Notes: generated by a model not told the origin, from the letters alone. DNA of 64,000 nucleotides from CALRGE01 sp964360635 (GCA_964360635.1 CAYHXO010000005.1:1-64000); one strand, 5' to 3'. Counted from the stretch's first letter, positions 17,169-25,392 are shown. Program-made: numbers and translations.

Positions 17169-19694
17169 TTAATAGAAGAAGGATTGGACGAAGGTGACGA
17201 TGGTGTATGAGGCGAAACCGAAAATCAGACCAATTATTGCCTGTGAAATCATGTTTTTTGCGCGGTCGATTTTGGTTTGGTCACCTTGGGCGGTTATCAT
17301 TAGGAGTGCCGCGATTATAAGTACAACAAAGGCGAATGTTCCGATAAGTAGGGTGAGAATGTTTATTACTCGTAGTAAGACTTCGGCAACAGTTGAGCGG
17401 CCACTGTTATCAGCTAAATCTTTGAAGCCTTCAGAAGTTTCTTCTCCAGTAAATCCCTTAGAAGTGTCAGATTCGTCATTTAGTTTTTTTGTTGAAAGAA
17501 CTTCGAATACATCGAACTTTGAAGTTGTTGCATTATCAGCAGATGCTATTTGTGAAGTAGCGGGTAAAATTAAGACAATGCTGAGGAAGATTGTGGCGAG
17601 GAATTTCTTCATGTTTTTACTATAGCGCTCTTCGAGTTTTTGTTCAACAAAGCTTCTGCGGCGGCCAAACCTTTCGGCGCAGATTTTGATTGTTTCGTGT
17701 AGATTTGCGTGATAAGGTGGATCGATTTTTTGTGTTTCAAATCTGAAAGTTGGTAGGCATTCGGACTTTTTGAGGAGTTTTGCGTAGGCTTGGAAAGGTG
17801 GAAGTTGGCAGAGATCTTCTTCGACCAGTGAGAGTTGTGGTGCGAGTTTTTCTGCGTCAGCAAAATTGGTACGGAATGCGATTAGAGAGCCGACGTTTCC
17901 AAGAACAGCATCTTGATATTCAGGAGGAATTTGATTTATGAATTGATTAGCGACTGTGAGAGCGAGGCCGTATTTCCTCGATTCGGAAAGCATTGTTAGA
18001 AGAGTTGGGCTGCAGAAATTTTGAAACTCGTCGATAAACATTGCCACGGTTTTTCTTTCGGCAGCCGGAATATTTGCACGTTTTAAGAGGCAAGTTTGAA
18101 TCATAGAAATAAAAATCATACCAAGCATTTTTGACGCGTCTTCTCCAAGTTTTCCTTTTGAAAGTGAGATAATTATTATTTTATTTTGATCAAAAAGTGT
18201 GTCAAAATTGAGTTTTCCTCGAGGTTGGCCAAAGATGTTTCTAAGGGTTGGGGAAGTGAGAAGTGGTCCGACTTTGTTTAAGATTGGTGCGATGTGTTCT
18301 TGGCGTGTTTTTGCGTCGAGATTGAGAAATTCGTTTTGCCAAAATCGGGTGAGTTCTATGTCTTTTATGTCGGCGATTTTTTTGAGGCAGAATTCTTTCT
18401 CGGTTAAAAGGCGAGGTAAATCAAGTAGGCTGGTATTTTTATTCAGAAGAAGTGTGAGTATTGCATTTCGTAAAATATACTCAAGGCGAGGCCCCCAACT
18501 TCCTTTGGCAAGCATTTGAAAAATCTCTGTTGTAGCTGAAGCTTTCAGACTTGGATTTTCGTCCGGTAACAGTTCTAACGGATTTACTGCAAGTGGATAT
18601 TCAAGATTTGATGGATCGAGAATTACGAGATCTTTAAGGCGACCCTGCGGAATTGTTTTAATTGCATCTTCTGCAAGGTCACCGTGAGGATCTAAAATTA
18701 TTACGGCATGATTTTTTTGAAGATCACGTTTAAGGATAGTCAAAATTGTGCTGGATTTTCCCATTCCGGTTTTACCCAAAATATAGAGGTGTCTCTTGCG
18801 ATCTTCTTCACTCATTTCGAGTGGATCTCCAGGTGGAGCGCGCAGATAAGCAGTACTTTCGGACTGTAAAATTGCGGCGCAGTTTTTTGTGTCAGGCATT
18901 GTTAATAGGCTTGCGAGTTCTTCAGCGCTTAAAATTATCGTAGAAAGTTTTTTTGTGATTTTTAGACCGTTCAAATAGGGAAGTGTGAAGCCGTTTAGAA
19001 ATTCGGAAAAATTGTGAGTCATTTCAATTTGAACCTCAAAAAGTGGGCGAGAAAGCTTATCGAGGATGGCAGAAAGAGGATCTTCACGTTCATGAATGCT
19101 TTCGGTTTTTTCTTCAGGCCCGTGTTTTTCAGCGGAGATTTTTGTGAGAAAAAGTCGCAGTAGAGGGCTGAAAATTTTACGAAGCTTGAAGTTGAACCAA
19201 GCGCGAGATTCCCATTGATCGAGGTGTCTTTCAGCTTTGAAGTGAGCTTTTTTGCATTTTTTAAGGGCTCGTTCTCGTTTTTTATCTTTGATTGCTTTGA
19301 AGGTGATTTTAAAGTGCGAATTTTCTGTGGCGGCAATTTTTGAAATTAGTGAATCAGCCGGAAAAATTCTTTCTTTATTAACTCTATCTTCAAATTGACT
19401 GTAGCGTTTTATGGGAAGGAGAGTGCCTTTGAGTTGGCGGGCGAAATAACTTGAGGCTTGGAACGAGCTAGATTTTTTTACTGAACGAGAGCCGGCAAAA
19501 GTTTCTTCTAAATTTTCGCTGCTTGAAATTTGGGTTTTTTGAGAGTCATTTTTGAAGGCAATCCACATTTCTTTTTTCGATTTCTGGGCAGTGTGGAGCC
19601 AGTGCTCGAAGTCACGTGGGTGATATTCTCTGGTTTGTGCTAGTCGGAGTTGGAACATAAGCGGACGATAGTCCGCAAATTCGGTTTCGACCAA
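17169..19694 (-). CDS. TraD/VirD4-type ATPase fused in frame to a VirB2-like pilin module
   Basis: Residues 1-694 are a type IV secretion/HerA-like ATPase: Walker A LGKTGMGKSST near 305-315, Walker B VIILDPHGD, a second acidic motif VAMFIDEFQNF, and the LTVANQFINQI sensor block. It should move DNA or protein through a membrane channel. From Met695 (17612) the same frame continues as a complete pilin-like protein with its own signal peptide, a linker and two membrane helices with GDQTKIDRAKNMISQ between them. No stop separates the two, though in an adjacent frame TAG and TAA lie within 10 bases of that Met. Either a true fusion or a lost stop or frameshift joins two genes. VirB4 and VirB6 homologues were not seen nearby. 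Confidence 0.75.
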   Translation of the reverse strand: MVETEFADYRPLMFQLRLAQTREYHPRDFEHWLHTAQKSKKEMWIAFKNDSQKTQISSSENLEETFAGSRSVKKSSSFQASSYFARQLKGTLLPIKRYSQFEDRVNKERIFPADSLISKIAATENSHFKITFKAIKDKKRERALKKCKKAHFKAERHLDQWESRAWFNFKLRKIFSPLLRLFLTKISAEKHGPEEKTESIHEREDPLSAILDKLSRPLFEVQIEMTHNFSEFLNGFTLPYLNGLKITKKLSTIILSAEELASLLTMPDTKNCAAILQSESTAYLRAPPGDPLEMSEEDRKRHLYILGKTGMGKSSTILTILKRDLQKNHAVIILDPHGDLAEDAIKTIPQGRLKDLVILDPSNLEYPLAVNPLELLPDENPSLKASATTEIFQMLAKGSWGPRLEYILRNAILTLLLNKNTSLLDLPRLLTEKEFCLKKIADIKDIELTRFWQNEFLNLDAKTRQEHIAPILNKVGPLLTSPTLRNIFGQPRGKLNFDTLFDQNKIIIISLSKGKLGEDASKMLGMIFISMIQTCLLKRANIPAAERKTVAMFIDEFQNFCSPTLLTMLSESRKYGLALTVANQFINQIPPEYQDAVLGNVGSLIAFRTNFADAEKLAPQLSLVEEDLCQLPPFQAYAKLLKKSECLPTFRFETQKIDPPYHANLHETIKICAERFGRRRSFVEQKLEERYSKNMKKFLATIFLSIVLILPATSQIASADNATTSKFDVFEVLSTKKLNDESDTSKGFTGEETSEGFKDLADNSGRSTVAEVLLRVINILTLLIGTFAFVVLIIAALLMITAQGDQTKIDRAKNMISQAIIGLIFGFASYTIVTFVQSFFY

Positions 19695-19708
19695 CTTGTT
19701 TTACGTTT

Positions 19709-19745
19709 AACAGGTTAAAAACCTGTTGTCAGAGCTATGACAACA
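19709..19745 (-). promoter_or_regulatory. overlapping hairpins between the PilT-like gene and the T4SS-like genes
   Basis: In the minus direction a stem TGTTGTCA/TGACAACA (19724-19745) is followed by GGTTTTT, the form of an intrinsic terminator. A second perfect stem, AACAGGTT/AACCTGTT (19709-19727), shares bases with it, so the two cannot form together. The first hairpin overlaps the stop of the PilT-like gene. This layout would suit partial termination or attenuation of the downstream pilin operon. Confidence 0.5.
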
Positions 19746-20403
19746 GCTCGTCTGGAAGCAGCAAAATTAACTTTTCGCTGGCGATTTTTTCAATAATTTC
19801 CGGTCGACTGATTTTGATTTCGTTAATTGCAATTAGGCTGGCTTTGATTTTTAGAGCTTCACGTAGGCCGTCTTCAAGTGTTGTAAAATGTTCGCCAAGT
19901 TCTTTTTGTTCTATTAAACCCATAAAAGATTTTGCAGGATATTTAATGCTACGTTCGAGAGAAACTGCGCTTTCGCTGCGGTTTTGGCTGAAGTATTTCA
20001 AAATTGAGGCGTAGAGTGCTTGGTCGTGAATTGTGAGAATTCCGTGATTTGCACGGAGCCATTTTTCGATAGAAGCAAAGGCTTTGTGACCTGTTAAATC
20101 GTTCCAAAGCGGTTTCAATCTTTGAACAAGCAAAACTTTGCCTTCCTGATTTTCTTGCATGCTGAAAATAAAACGCTCCGCATTATATTCGTGAGAAATT
20201 TCCAGACCGTTTTCGAGATCTTCGAGAGTTTTTTCTCCAAGTAATTCTTTTATAGCTCCGGTTATGTCGCTACTTTCGCCGTCTTCTATTATTTTCCACT
20301 GATTCTTCACTAAAATTCTCGGAAAATTGCCGCTAGGTAAAATCAATAAATCGGCTTCATATTGGCCGAGAGTTCTAAGTAATTTAGGCAGATTGGCCGA
20401 CAT
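19735..20403 (-). CDS. PilT/PilB-family protein lacking the P-loop (probable pseudo-ATPase)
   Basis: The order of segments follows PilT-type secretion ATPases. An N-terminal domain has FPRILVKNQWKII near residues 24-36. Then GILTIHDQALYASILKYFSQ stands where the Walker A loop should be. IEQKELGEHFTTLEDGLREA is close to the usual QREVG..T.SF..ALR.ALR, and ASLIAINEIK stands where the Walker B DPDVILVGEMR stands. No GxxGxGK(S/T) is present, so ATP hydrolysis is unlikely. At 222 residues it lacks the C-terminal part as well. It overlaps dus by 20 bases and precedes the TraD-like gene, so it may be a regulatory partner of a pilus motor. The assignment rests on motif order alone. Confidence 0.5.
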   Translation of the reverse strand: MSANLPKLLRTLGQYEADLLILPSGNFPRILVKNQWKIIEDGESSDITGAIKELLGEKTLEDLENGLEISHEYNAERFIFSMQENQEGKVLLVQRLKPLWNDLTGHKAFASIEKWLRANHGILTIHDQALYASILKYFSQNRSESAVSLERSIKYPAKSFMGLIEQKELGEHFTTLEDGLREALKIKASLIAINEIKISRPEIIEKIASEKLILLLPDELLS

Positions 20404-21364
20404 GTTCTAGTATTTCGTTAAGGATTCTTTTTGCATCTTCCAAGGTTGAAATTTGTACGACGCGCGATCTATATTCGCTGGCTCCGTCGAAACCGCGAAT
20501 TGCCTGCACAAAGTTTTTTCGCATCTCCACAATTCCGCGATTTTCGCCTTTAGTTTCTACTGAAAGTTCGCAATGTTTAAGAAGGTATGGAAGTTTTTCC
20601 GCGAAGGTTTTTGGGGCTGTATATTCGCCTCCGTAAAAAGCTGCCGCAATTTCCGCCATAACCCAAGGATTGCTCATTGTTGCACGGCCAACCATAACTC
20701 CGTCTAGGTTTTGTAATTTGCTAACAGCATCTGCTGCGCTGAGAACGTCGCCATTTCCGATTACAGGAATTTTCAGGTTTCTTTTGACTTCATAAATCGG
20801 TTCCCAATCAGATTTTCCGAGATACATTTGCTTTGCAGTTCGGCCGTGAATTGTGATTAATTCTGCGCCTGCCGCTTCAAGCATTTTGCAGAATTCAACA
20901 AACCATTCGATGTCTACTTTACTAATTCCCACTCTTGTTTTTACTGAAACTGGTAGGGAAGTGCCTCTTACCGTTGCGGCCACAATTTCAGCTGCATGAC
21001 ATGGGTTTTTCAGAAGGGAAGAACCATGATCGCTTGATACAACTTTTTTCGCCGGGCAGCCCATGTTCAGGTCAATTGCATCTGCTCCCATTTCTTCGAT
21101 TTTCTTCGCGGCTTCAGTAAAATGTGCGAGTTTTTTTCCGAAAATTTGTGCCACAATCGGACGTTCTTCATCAGGATTAAAATCGAGTTGTTTTAAAGTT
21201 TTTTTGCTTGAGTAAACAATGCCGTCGACGCTAGTAAATTCGGTAAAACAAATGGTGCGAGGTTCTATACTTTTAATAAGCTGCCGGTATGCAGAGTCGG
21301 TGTATCCTGCCATCGGTGCTAAAGCTAGGATGGGCTTTGCGCAATTTTTCCAGGAGAATTTCAT
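20384..21364 (-). CDS. tRNA-dihydrouridine synthase
   Basis: Dus enzymes reduce uridines in the tRNA D-loop with FMN and NADPH. The sequence has the N-terminal LAPMAGYTDSAYRQL, the catalytic-cysteine block DLNMGCPAKKVVSSDHGSSL (about residues 98-117), VSVKTRVG and ITIHGRTAKQMYLGKSDW, and GNGDVLSA, all as in the DusB class. The 326-residue length is normal. It lies within the minus-strand operon with an ATGA overlap upstream and a 20-base overlap downstream. A housekeeping gene in a pilus operon is probably carried along by position only. Confidence 0.93.
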   Translation of the reverse strand: MKFSWKNCAKPILALAPMAGYTDSAYRQLIKSIEPRTICFTEFTSVDGIVYSSKKTLKQLDFNPDEERPIVAQIFGKKLAHFTEAAKKIEEMGADAIDLNMGCPAKKVVSSDHGSSLLKNPCHAAEIVAATVRGTSLPVSVKTRVGISKVDIEWFVEFCKMLEAAGAELITIHGRTAKQMYLGKSDWEPIYEVKRNLKIPVIGNGDVLSAADAVSKLQNLDGVMVGRATMSNPWVMAEIAAAFYGGEYTAPKTFAEKLPYLLKHCELSVETKGENRGIVEMRKNFVQAIRGFDGASEYRSRVVQISTLEDAKRILNEILEHVGQSA

Positions 21365-22287
21365 GTGCGCTTAACTTTTACTTTTGTTTGAATTTCTTCC
21401 GGCTCTGTTCCTTTTCCGTCTCCTGAAATTAAATACACATTTTCAAAACTCAAATCTCGATATTCAGGATGTTCACTGATATTCGCGCCCTTGCTCCATG
21501 GGTAGGCAAAGCCTTTGCTATCCTCAAAAATTGCAGAAATTATGTATTCAGTATTTGAATTGTAAACAGCGTAAACATAGCCATAGAATTTCCCACTTTT
21601 ATCGTTGCGACCTTGTTTTGGATCTGTCGGGATACTACCGAGTGCATTTTTTAATGCTTCATCAATTTGTGAAACTGCCGGATACCTACCATTCTCTTCT
21701 TTAAATGCTTCTAGAACTTGGGCGATTTGAGTTAGGACTTTTACGCGCTCTTCATTTTGCGCTAAATATTCTTTTGGACCTTGTGGTTTATTTTGCTCGG
21801 CCGCATCTTTAATAATTTCAGCATTTTGTTTATTTGAAAGATTCCAAATTACTCCGCTACCGATTGCGACAACCAAAATTGCAGGAATTATCATAGCCAA
21901 AAGGTGTACAAGTTTTTCTTTTTTGAGAGCGTCTACTCGTGGTGAAGGTGAGTCGGTCTGTGGTGTTGGACTTAGACTCGCAATTAGTGGATCGTTCGAA
22001 GGAATTTTTTCTACAGGCGTTATGATTGGCGTCGGAGTTACAACTGGCTCAGGTTCTGGTTCCGGTGGCGCGACTTCGAGTGGCGCGGCTGGTACAGATT
22101 CTGCCGGCATCGTAGGAGCCGCGGTTGCTTCCATCGCTTTTTTCATCAAAGCCAATGCGCGTTGGTTACTTGGTTCGAGGCTCAAAATTTCTTTGCAACC
22201 TTGAATAACCATCTCAAAATTACCGGCATTTAGCCAAGATTGAATCTGATTTAGGGCCTGCGTAATAGTAACTTCTTCGTTGTCCAT
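21361..22287 (-). CDS. TPR-like protein with membrane helix and pseudopilin-like external domain
   Basis: Residues about 5-52 form a helical pair like one TPR unit (WLNAGNFEMVIQGCKEILSLEPSNQRALALMKKA). A long Pro/Glu-rich linker (about 53-125) is followed by a membrane segment (about 129-150) and an external domain. The latter contains VLTQIAQVLEAFKEENGRYP, then PTDPKQGR, and YVYAVYNSNTEYIISA, which resembles the globular part of GspG-type pseudopilins. There is no type III leader. It may be a membrane adaptor for the pilus machinery encoded downstream. Confidence 0.6.
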   Translation of the reverse strand: MDNEEVTITQALNQIQSWLNAGNFEMVIQGCKEILSLEPSNQRALALMKKAMEATAAPTMPAESVPAAPLEVAPPEPEPEPVVTPTPIITPVEKIPSNDPLIASLSPTPQTDSPSPRVDALKKEKLVHLLAMIIPAILVVAIGSGVIWNLSNKQNAEIIKDAAEQNKPQGPKEYLAQNEERVKVLTQIAQVLEAFKEENGRYPAVSQIDEALKNALGSIPTDPKQGRNDKSGKFYGYVYAVYNSNTEYIISAIFEDSKGFAYPWSKGANISEHPEYRDLSFENVYLISGDGKGTEPEEIQTKVKVKRT

Positions 22288-22323
22288 AATAAGCTTAAAC
22301 TTGCGCGAAGCTTATCTTATTTT

Positions 22324-22875
22324 CTAGAAACTATCAACCTCACTGTAATTGTGACCGCCCATGTGTGGAATCAGTGCTTCGATTGTCGCCCAAGTTGAAT
22401 TTGGATCTTCCGACGCGATAATTGAAACTTCGTCGCCAACGCCACCTTTGAAATAAGTGACGGAGGCAAGTAGTACTTTGTAAGTTTTTTCCGGAGTCAG
22501 CACTTTAAATTGACCGTCTTCTTTGATCAGTGTTCCTTTCACATTTTTACGTTTTGCAGGTTCGATTTGCTTGTACAAGAATGTTCCGTTTGGCATCACG
22601 GTTAGCTTTAATTTGTCACCTTCAAGTAACTTCGATTTACTCGCATAATTCGCAGGTACCGGATACATTTTTCCATTCGGACCGTACATGCATTGCCCGT
22701 CGAAAATTCCTTCCACAATTTGGATATCTCCTTCTTCGTGAGCGTCTAATTCTACCGAAGCGGTTGTCGTTCTATGAGGAACAAGCTTCTCCAAAATCTG
22801 CTTTGCTCCTTTCAAATTAGCCTCCGCGGTTTCCACCATTCGTAGTGCTTTTTCGATCTGTGTGTTGTCAGTCAT
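22324..22875 (-). CDS. conserved-looking hypothetical protein, 183 aa
   Basis: No family is recognised. A helical N-terminus (about residues 6-30, probable coiled coil) is followed by a beta-rich region with regular G/K/D turns (GDKLKLTVMPNGTFLYKQ and VKGTLIKEDGQFKVLTPEKTYKV), suggestive of two similar small barrels. There is no signal or membrane segment, so it is probably cytoplasmic. The beta-barrel repeat could bind nucleic acid or ribosomes, but nothing proves it. It is the first gene of the minus-strand run leading to the T4SS-like genes, with 36 bases before the next gene. Confidence 0.65.
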   Translation of the reverse strand: MTDNTQIEKALRMVETAEANLKGAKQILEKLVPHRTTTASVELDAHEEGDIQIVEGIFDGQCMYGPNGKMYPVPANYASKSKLLEGDKLKLTVMPNGTFLYKQIEPAKRKNVKGTLIKEDGQFKVLTPEKTYKVLLASVTYFKGGVGDEVSIIASEDPNSTWATIEALIPHMGGHNYSEVDSF

Positions 22876-22915
22876 AGTTTGTTTTTATATTGCTTTGGGG
22901 ATTATAGCACAGATT

Positions 22916-23080
22916 TTAGTTGTGAGAAATCCCAAGTATCTTTTTGAGATATTCAGTTTTGATCGTTCTACCCGCCTTGATATCGGCGAGTCCTAATCGA
23001 ATGTCTTCTACCATTTCCGGATTAGACATTACTTCAAAAATTTCGAGTGATATTTTTGTTTGTGTAGCAGTTGATTTCAT
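22916..23080 (-). CDS. small antitoxin-like protein, 54 aa
   Basis: An ATG at 23080 opens 54 codons to TAA at 22916-22918. The protein starts MKSTATQTKISLEIFEVMSN and later reads EDIRLGLADIKAGRTIKTEY, a layout seen at the C-terminal end of small antitoxins of Phd/YefM or RelB type. No toxin gene lies next to it. A TATACT box (minus strand, 23113-23118) about 35 bases upstream could be its -10. The gene sits against the left edge of HNH unit 2 and is divergent from it. Coding status is supported by composition and promoter only. Confidence 0.5.
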   Translation of the reverse strand: MKSTATQTKISLEIFEVMSNPEMVEDIRLGLADIKAGRTIKTEYLKKILGISHN

Positions 23081-23117
23081 AGGATTTACTTTAATTATTA
23101 CCTGTGAATATCAGTAT

Positions 23118-23969
23118 ACACTCACCTCATGAATTGTCTAGCTGAAGTGGGTGTTTTGATCTGTTAATCGTGTGGATTTTTGTTATACTTTTTTTAATTT
23201 AACCAACACCAATATGACAGATAAAGAACTACTAGAAACAGCACTTATGTATGGGCGTCACGCCCTCGAATGGAGGAGGAAGTTTATTGGGCTTTTGCCA
23301 GAGATAAACAAAAGAATGTTGTACAAACAGAAAGGCTGCGATTCTATTCGAGAATTTGCAAATAAGTTTGGCGGTGTTTCTAAAGAACAATTAGAATTAA
23401 CAATTAAATTAGAAGAAAGATTCATTCCAACCCCAGAACTTCATAAACTTCTAGTAACAGGAGAGGTAAGTATTAATAAGTTAGTTAGAGTTGCTAGTAT
23501 TGCCACTCCAGAAAACGAAAAGGAACTCTCTGAAGTAGTTCAAAATTTATCACAGAAAGCAGTAGAAACTTTTGTACGTGATGAAAAGTTTACAGGTATG
23601 CGCGCGCATGAACTAAGTTTAAATGAAGAGGTCACGAAAAGACTCTCCGAACTACAACAAAAAGGAATCGATATTAATGAAATCATCAGCGCCGCCCTTA
23701 ACAAACGTGAGGAAGAAATTGCAGAAGAGAAAGCTATGCCTGTGGAGATTGCGAAAAGTAGACCTGTTCCAGCCAAAACAAAGACATTAAACAAGAAAGA
23801 ATTCGGCACAAAATGTTCAATTCCAACCTGTAAGAAACCATCTGAAGTTATTCATCACACCCAAACTTTCGCGATGTCGCACTCACATAATCCAAATTAC
23901 CTCGCGCCACTCTGCAAAGAGCATCATGAAATTGCTCACACGATTAACTTGAAGGTGAGAGAAAAAAGG
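23118..23969 (+). mobile_element. dispersed HNH unit, copy 2
   Basis: The block matches copies 1 and 3 from ACACTCACC (23118) through the leader and promoter to the KVREKR codons (about 23969). Beyond that point the frame runs on into the 3' end of the convergent CPBP gene, whose last codons come from the unit itself. The left neighbour is the antitoxin-like gene. Confidence 0.55.
23184..23189 (+). promoter_or_regulatory. extended -10 promoter of HNH gene 2
   Basis: TGTTATACT is an extended -10 element 25 bases before the ATG at 23214. An in-frame GTG at 23172 lies upstream of this box and so cannot be in the mRNA, which decides the start. Confidence 0.7.
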
Positions 23970-24008
23970 ATAAAAGCCACCAACTTAGTGGTGAAAGAAG
24001 ATTGTTGA
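23214..24008 (+). CDS. HNH endonuclease family protein (paralogue 2)
   Basis: It has the same architecture as paralogue 1: helical N-terminal region, charged linker, and HNH domain CSIPTCKKPSEVIHHTQTF...LCKEHHEIAH with all zinc and catalytic residues kept. The ATG at 23214 aligns with the starts of the other copies. After KVREKR the protein has its own tail of 14 residues (IKATNLVVKEDC at the end) read from the opposite strand of the CPBP gene, with a 65-base overlap of the two genes. This is what an insertion near the end of a resident gene would leave. Confidence 0.8.
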   Translation: MTDKELLETALMYGRHALEWRRKFIGLLPEINKRMLYKQKGCDSIREFANKFGGVSKEQLELTIKLEERFIPTPELHKLLVTGEVSINKLVRVASIATPENEKELSEVVQNLSQKAVETFVRDEKFTGMRAHELSLNEEVTKRLSELQQKGIDINEIISAALNKREEEIAEEKAMPVEIAKSRPVPAKTKTLNKKEFGTKCSIPTCKKPSEVIHHTQTFAMSHSHNPNYLAPLCKEHHEIAHTINLKVREKRIKATNLVVKEDC

Positions 24009-24399
24009 AAGTGTGAATCAAAACTCCAGGCCATATGCTTTTGGTTCGTATTGTTAGCCAAGCTAATAAAGGTCCGATTAGTAAACCTGCGTATAAAATC
24101 TGATAAATTAGAGCTTGAGTGGAATAGATGGATAGGTTTTTTAAATGCCATAATCCAAAAAGAAAACTGCTCAAAAATATGGCTATTTTTTTATTGCAAA
24201 ATGATAGTAGTCCACCAAGTATCAGTCCTCTAAAAATCATTTCTTCATAAAACGGGGCAAAATATCTGTAAAATTCCTCGGGTGTATCTCTGTAAAAATA
24301 TGCTGTGGTGGCTAAACTGAGATAAGCAAGAATTAGTAAAATGATTTGATGTGTTGGTGTAAATTTGCCAATTTTACGTAACTTGAAAAATTCACTCAT
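23944..24399 (-). CDS. CPBP-family intramembrane metalloprotease (CAAX protease type)
   Basis: Four or so hydrophobic helices carry the three CPBP motifs: EE-R in FYEEMIFRGLILG (about residues 50-62), F..WH in FGLWHLKN, and H..NN in IHTFNNLL. The family cleaves within membranes, and its bacterial substrates are mostly unknown. At 151 residues it is short, with a reduced N-terminal part. Its last codons (FLSPSS) fall within HNH unit 2, so its original C-terminus may have been replaced when that unit arrived. It overlaps ftsQ by 4 bases. Confidence 0.82.
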   Translation of the reverse strand: MSEFFKLRKIGKFTPTHQIILLILAYLSLATTAYFYRDTPEEFYRYFAPFYEEMIFRGLILGGLLSFCNKKIAIFLSSFLFGLWHLKNLSIYSTQALIYQILYAGLLIGPLLAWLTIRTKSIWPGVLIHTFNNLLSPLSWWLLSFFLSPSS

Positions 24400-25343
24400 T
24401 CTTTAAGCTTGTAAATCACCTTCTCTCCGTCGTGGCCGGAAATTCGCAAATCAATGTAAAGAATTGGGCTTTCGTAAATGTTAAGTTTAGTTAGGGCTTT
24501 TTTCATTTTTGACATCTGGAGTTCGAGGTCCTGAGTCATGTCGAGCCAAACATAGAAATCTAGTTCAGTTAAGAAGTGTAATTCGCGTGCACGTTTTAAA
24601 TAATTTACTGATTTAATTTGTAGATTGAATTTGCCCTCGAAACTTGTTTTTGTGTCGAGAATTTGTTGGAGATTTTCACCCGGAATGATTTCAGCGTTAA
24701 TTTTTGGTCCATCTGCTGTGTCACCTTCTTTGATTTCGAGGTCGGTTCCTGTAACGTCCATAACTATTGTAGGCAAAGTATCGTTGCTTGTTCCAATCAG
24801 GGCGACGTATCCAAGCTCATTCACAATATAAAGTTTACTAGAACCGTCGGCTTGGTTGATTCGCACGTTCGCTGCAACTGGATAAGTTTCAATTTTTGCA
24901 ACAATTGTGTGTGGAAGTACTCTGTAAATTCCAAGAGTTTTTAAATAGCCGAGGTTTTCAGCAAGTTTTGTTTCGTGCTCGCTCGGTCCAAACATAATTA
25001 TATTTCCACCCAGATATGCTTGCAGGTAGTCATTCACAATTTTTTGTTCTTCAACAGTTTCTTCTCCACCTTGAATCTCGATTTTTTGGATTGTGAAAAA
25101 ATTCGTAAAAAAGATTAGATAAATTCCGCCGCCGAGTATGAAAAATGCAGCGAAGATTTTAAGATATCTCAGGATTTTTGTACTACTTTCGCCAAACCTG
25201 CGATTTTTTGGAGCTGTGCTCTTCTGAAAAAATCCAATTTTTGGAACAAATGCCTTTCGTACTGTAACTCTAGGGTTTTTATAATTCTGAAAACCCGGAT
25301 TTAGAGTTTTCCTGCGGCGTTTAAAATAAGAAAAAAGACCCAT
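24396..25343 (-). CDS. ftsQ: cell division protein FtsQ/DivIB-like
   Basis: A basic cytoplasmic tail (about residues 1-60) and one membrane helix (about 62-82) are followed by a POTRA domain starting FTIQKIEIQGGE and then the FtsQ beta domain (VLPHTIVAKIETYPVAANV and NELGYVALIG). FtsQ links FtsB/FtsL to the septal machinery. No murein or fts cluster surrounds it in this window, unlike in most bacteria. It overlaps the CPBP gene by 4 bases. Confidence 0.85.
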   Translation of the reverse strand: MGLFSYFKRRRKTLNPGFQNYKNPRVTVRKAFVPKIGFFQKSTAPKNRRFGESSTKILRYLKIFAAFFILGGGIYLIFFTNFFTIQKIEIQGGEETVEEQKIVNDYLQAYLGGNIIMFGPSEHETKLAENLGYLKTLGIYRVLPHTIVAKIETYPVAANVRINQADGSSKLYIVNELGYVALIGTSNDTLPTIVMDVTGTDLEIKEGDTADGPKINAEIIPGENLQQILDTKTSFEGKFNLQIKSVNYLKRARELHFLTELDFYVWLDMTQDLELQMSKMKKALTKLNIYESPILYIDLRISGHDGEKVIYKLKE

Positions 25344-25392
25344 GGTGGAACTTTAGCGTGTGTGACGAGGTGAGGCAAGAATTAAACAATGC

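Noticed and set aside
23172..23213. Upstream GTG start for HNH gene 2 (and the equivalent longer frame at 49962 for gene 3)
   Set aside because: Both starts lie upstream of the conserved extended -10 box, and the other copy begins at the later ATG.
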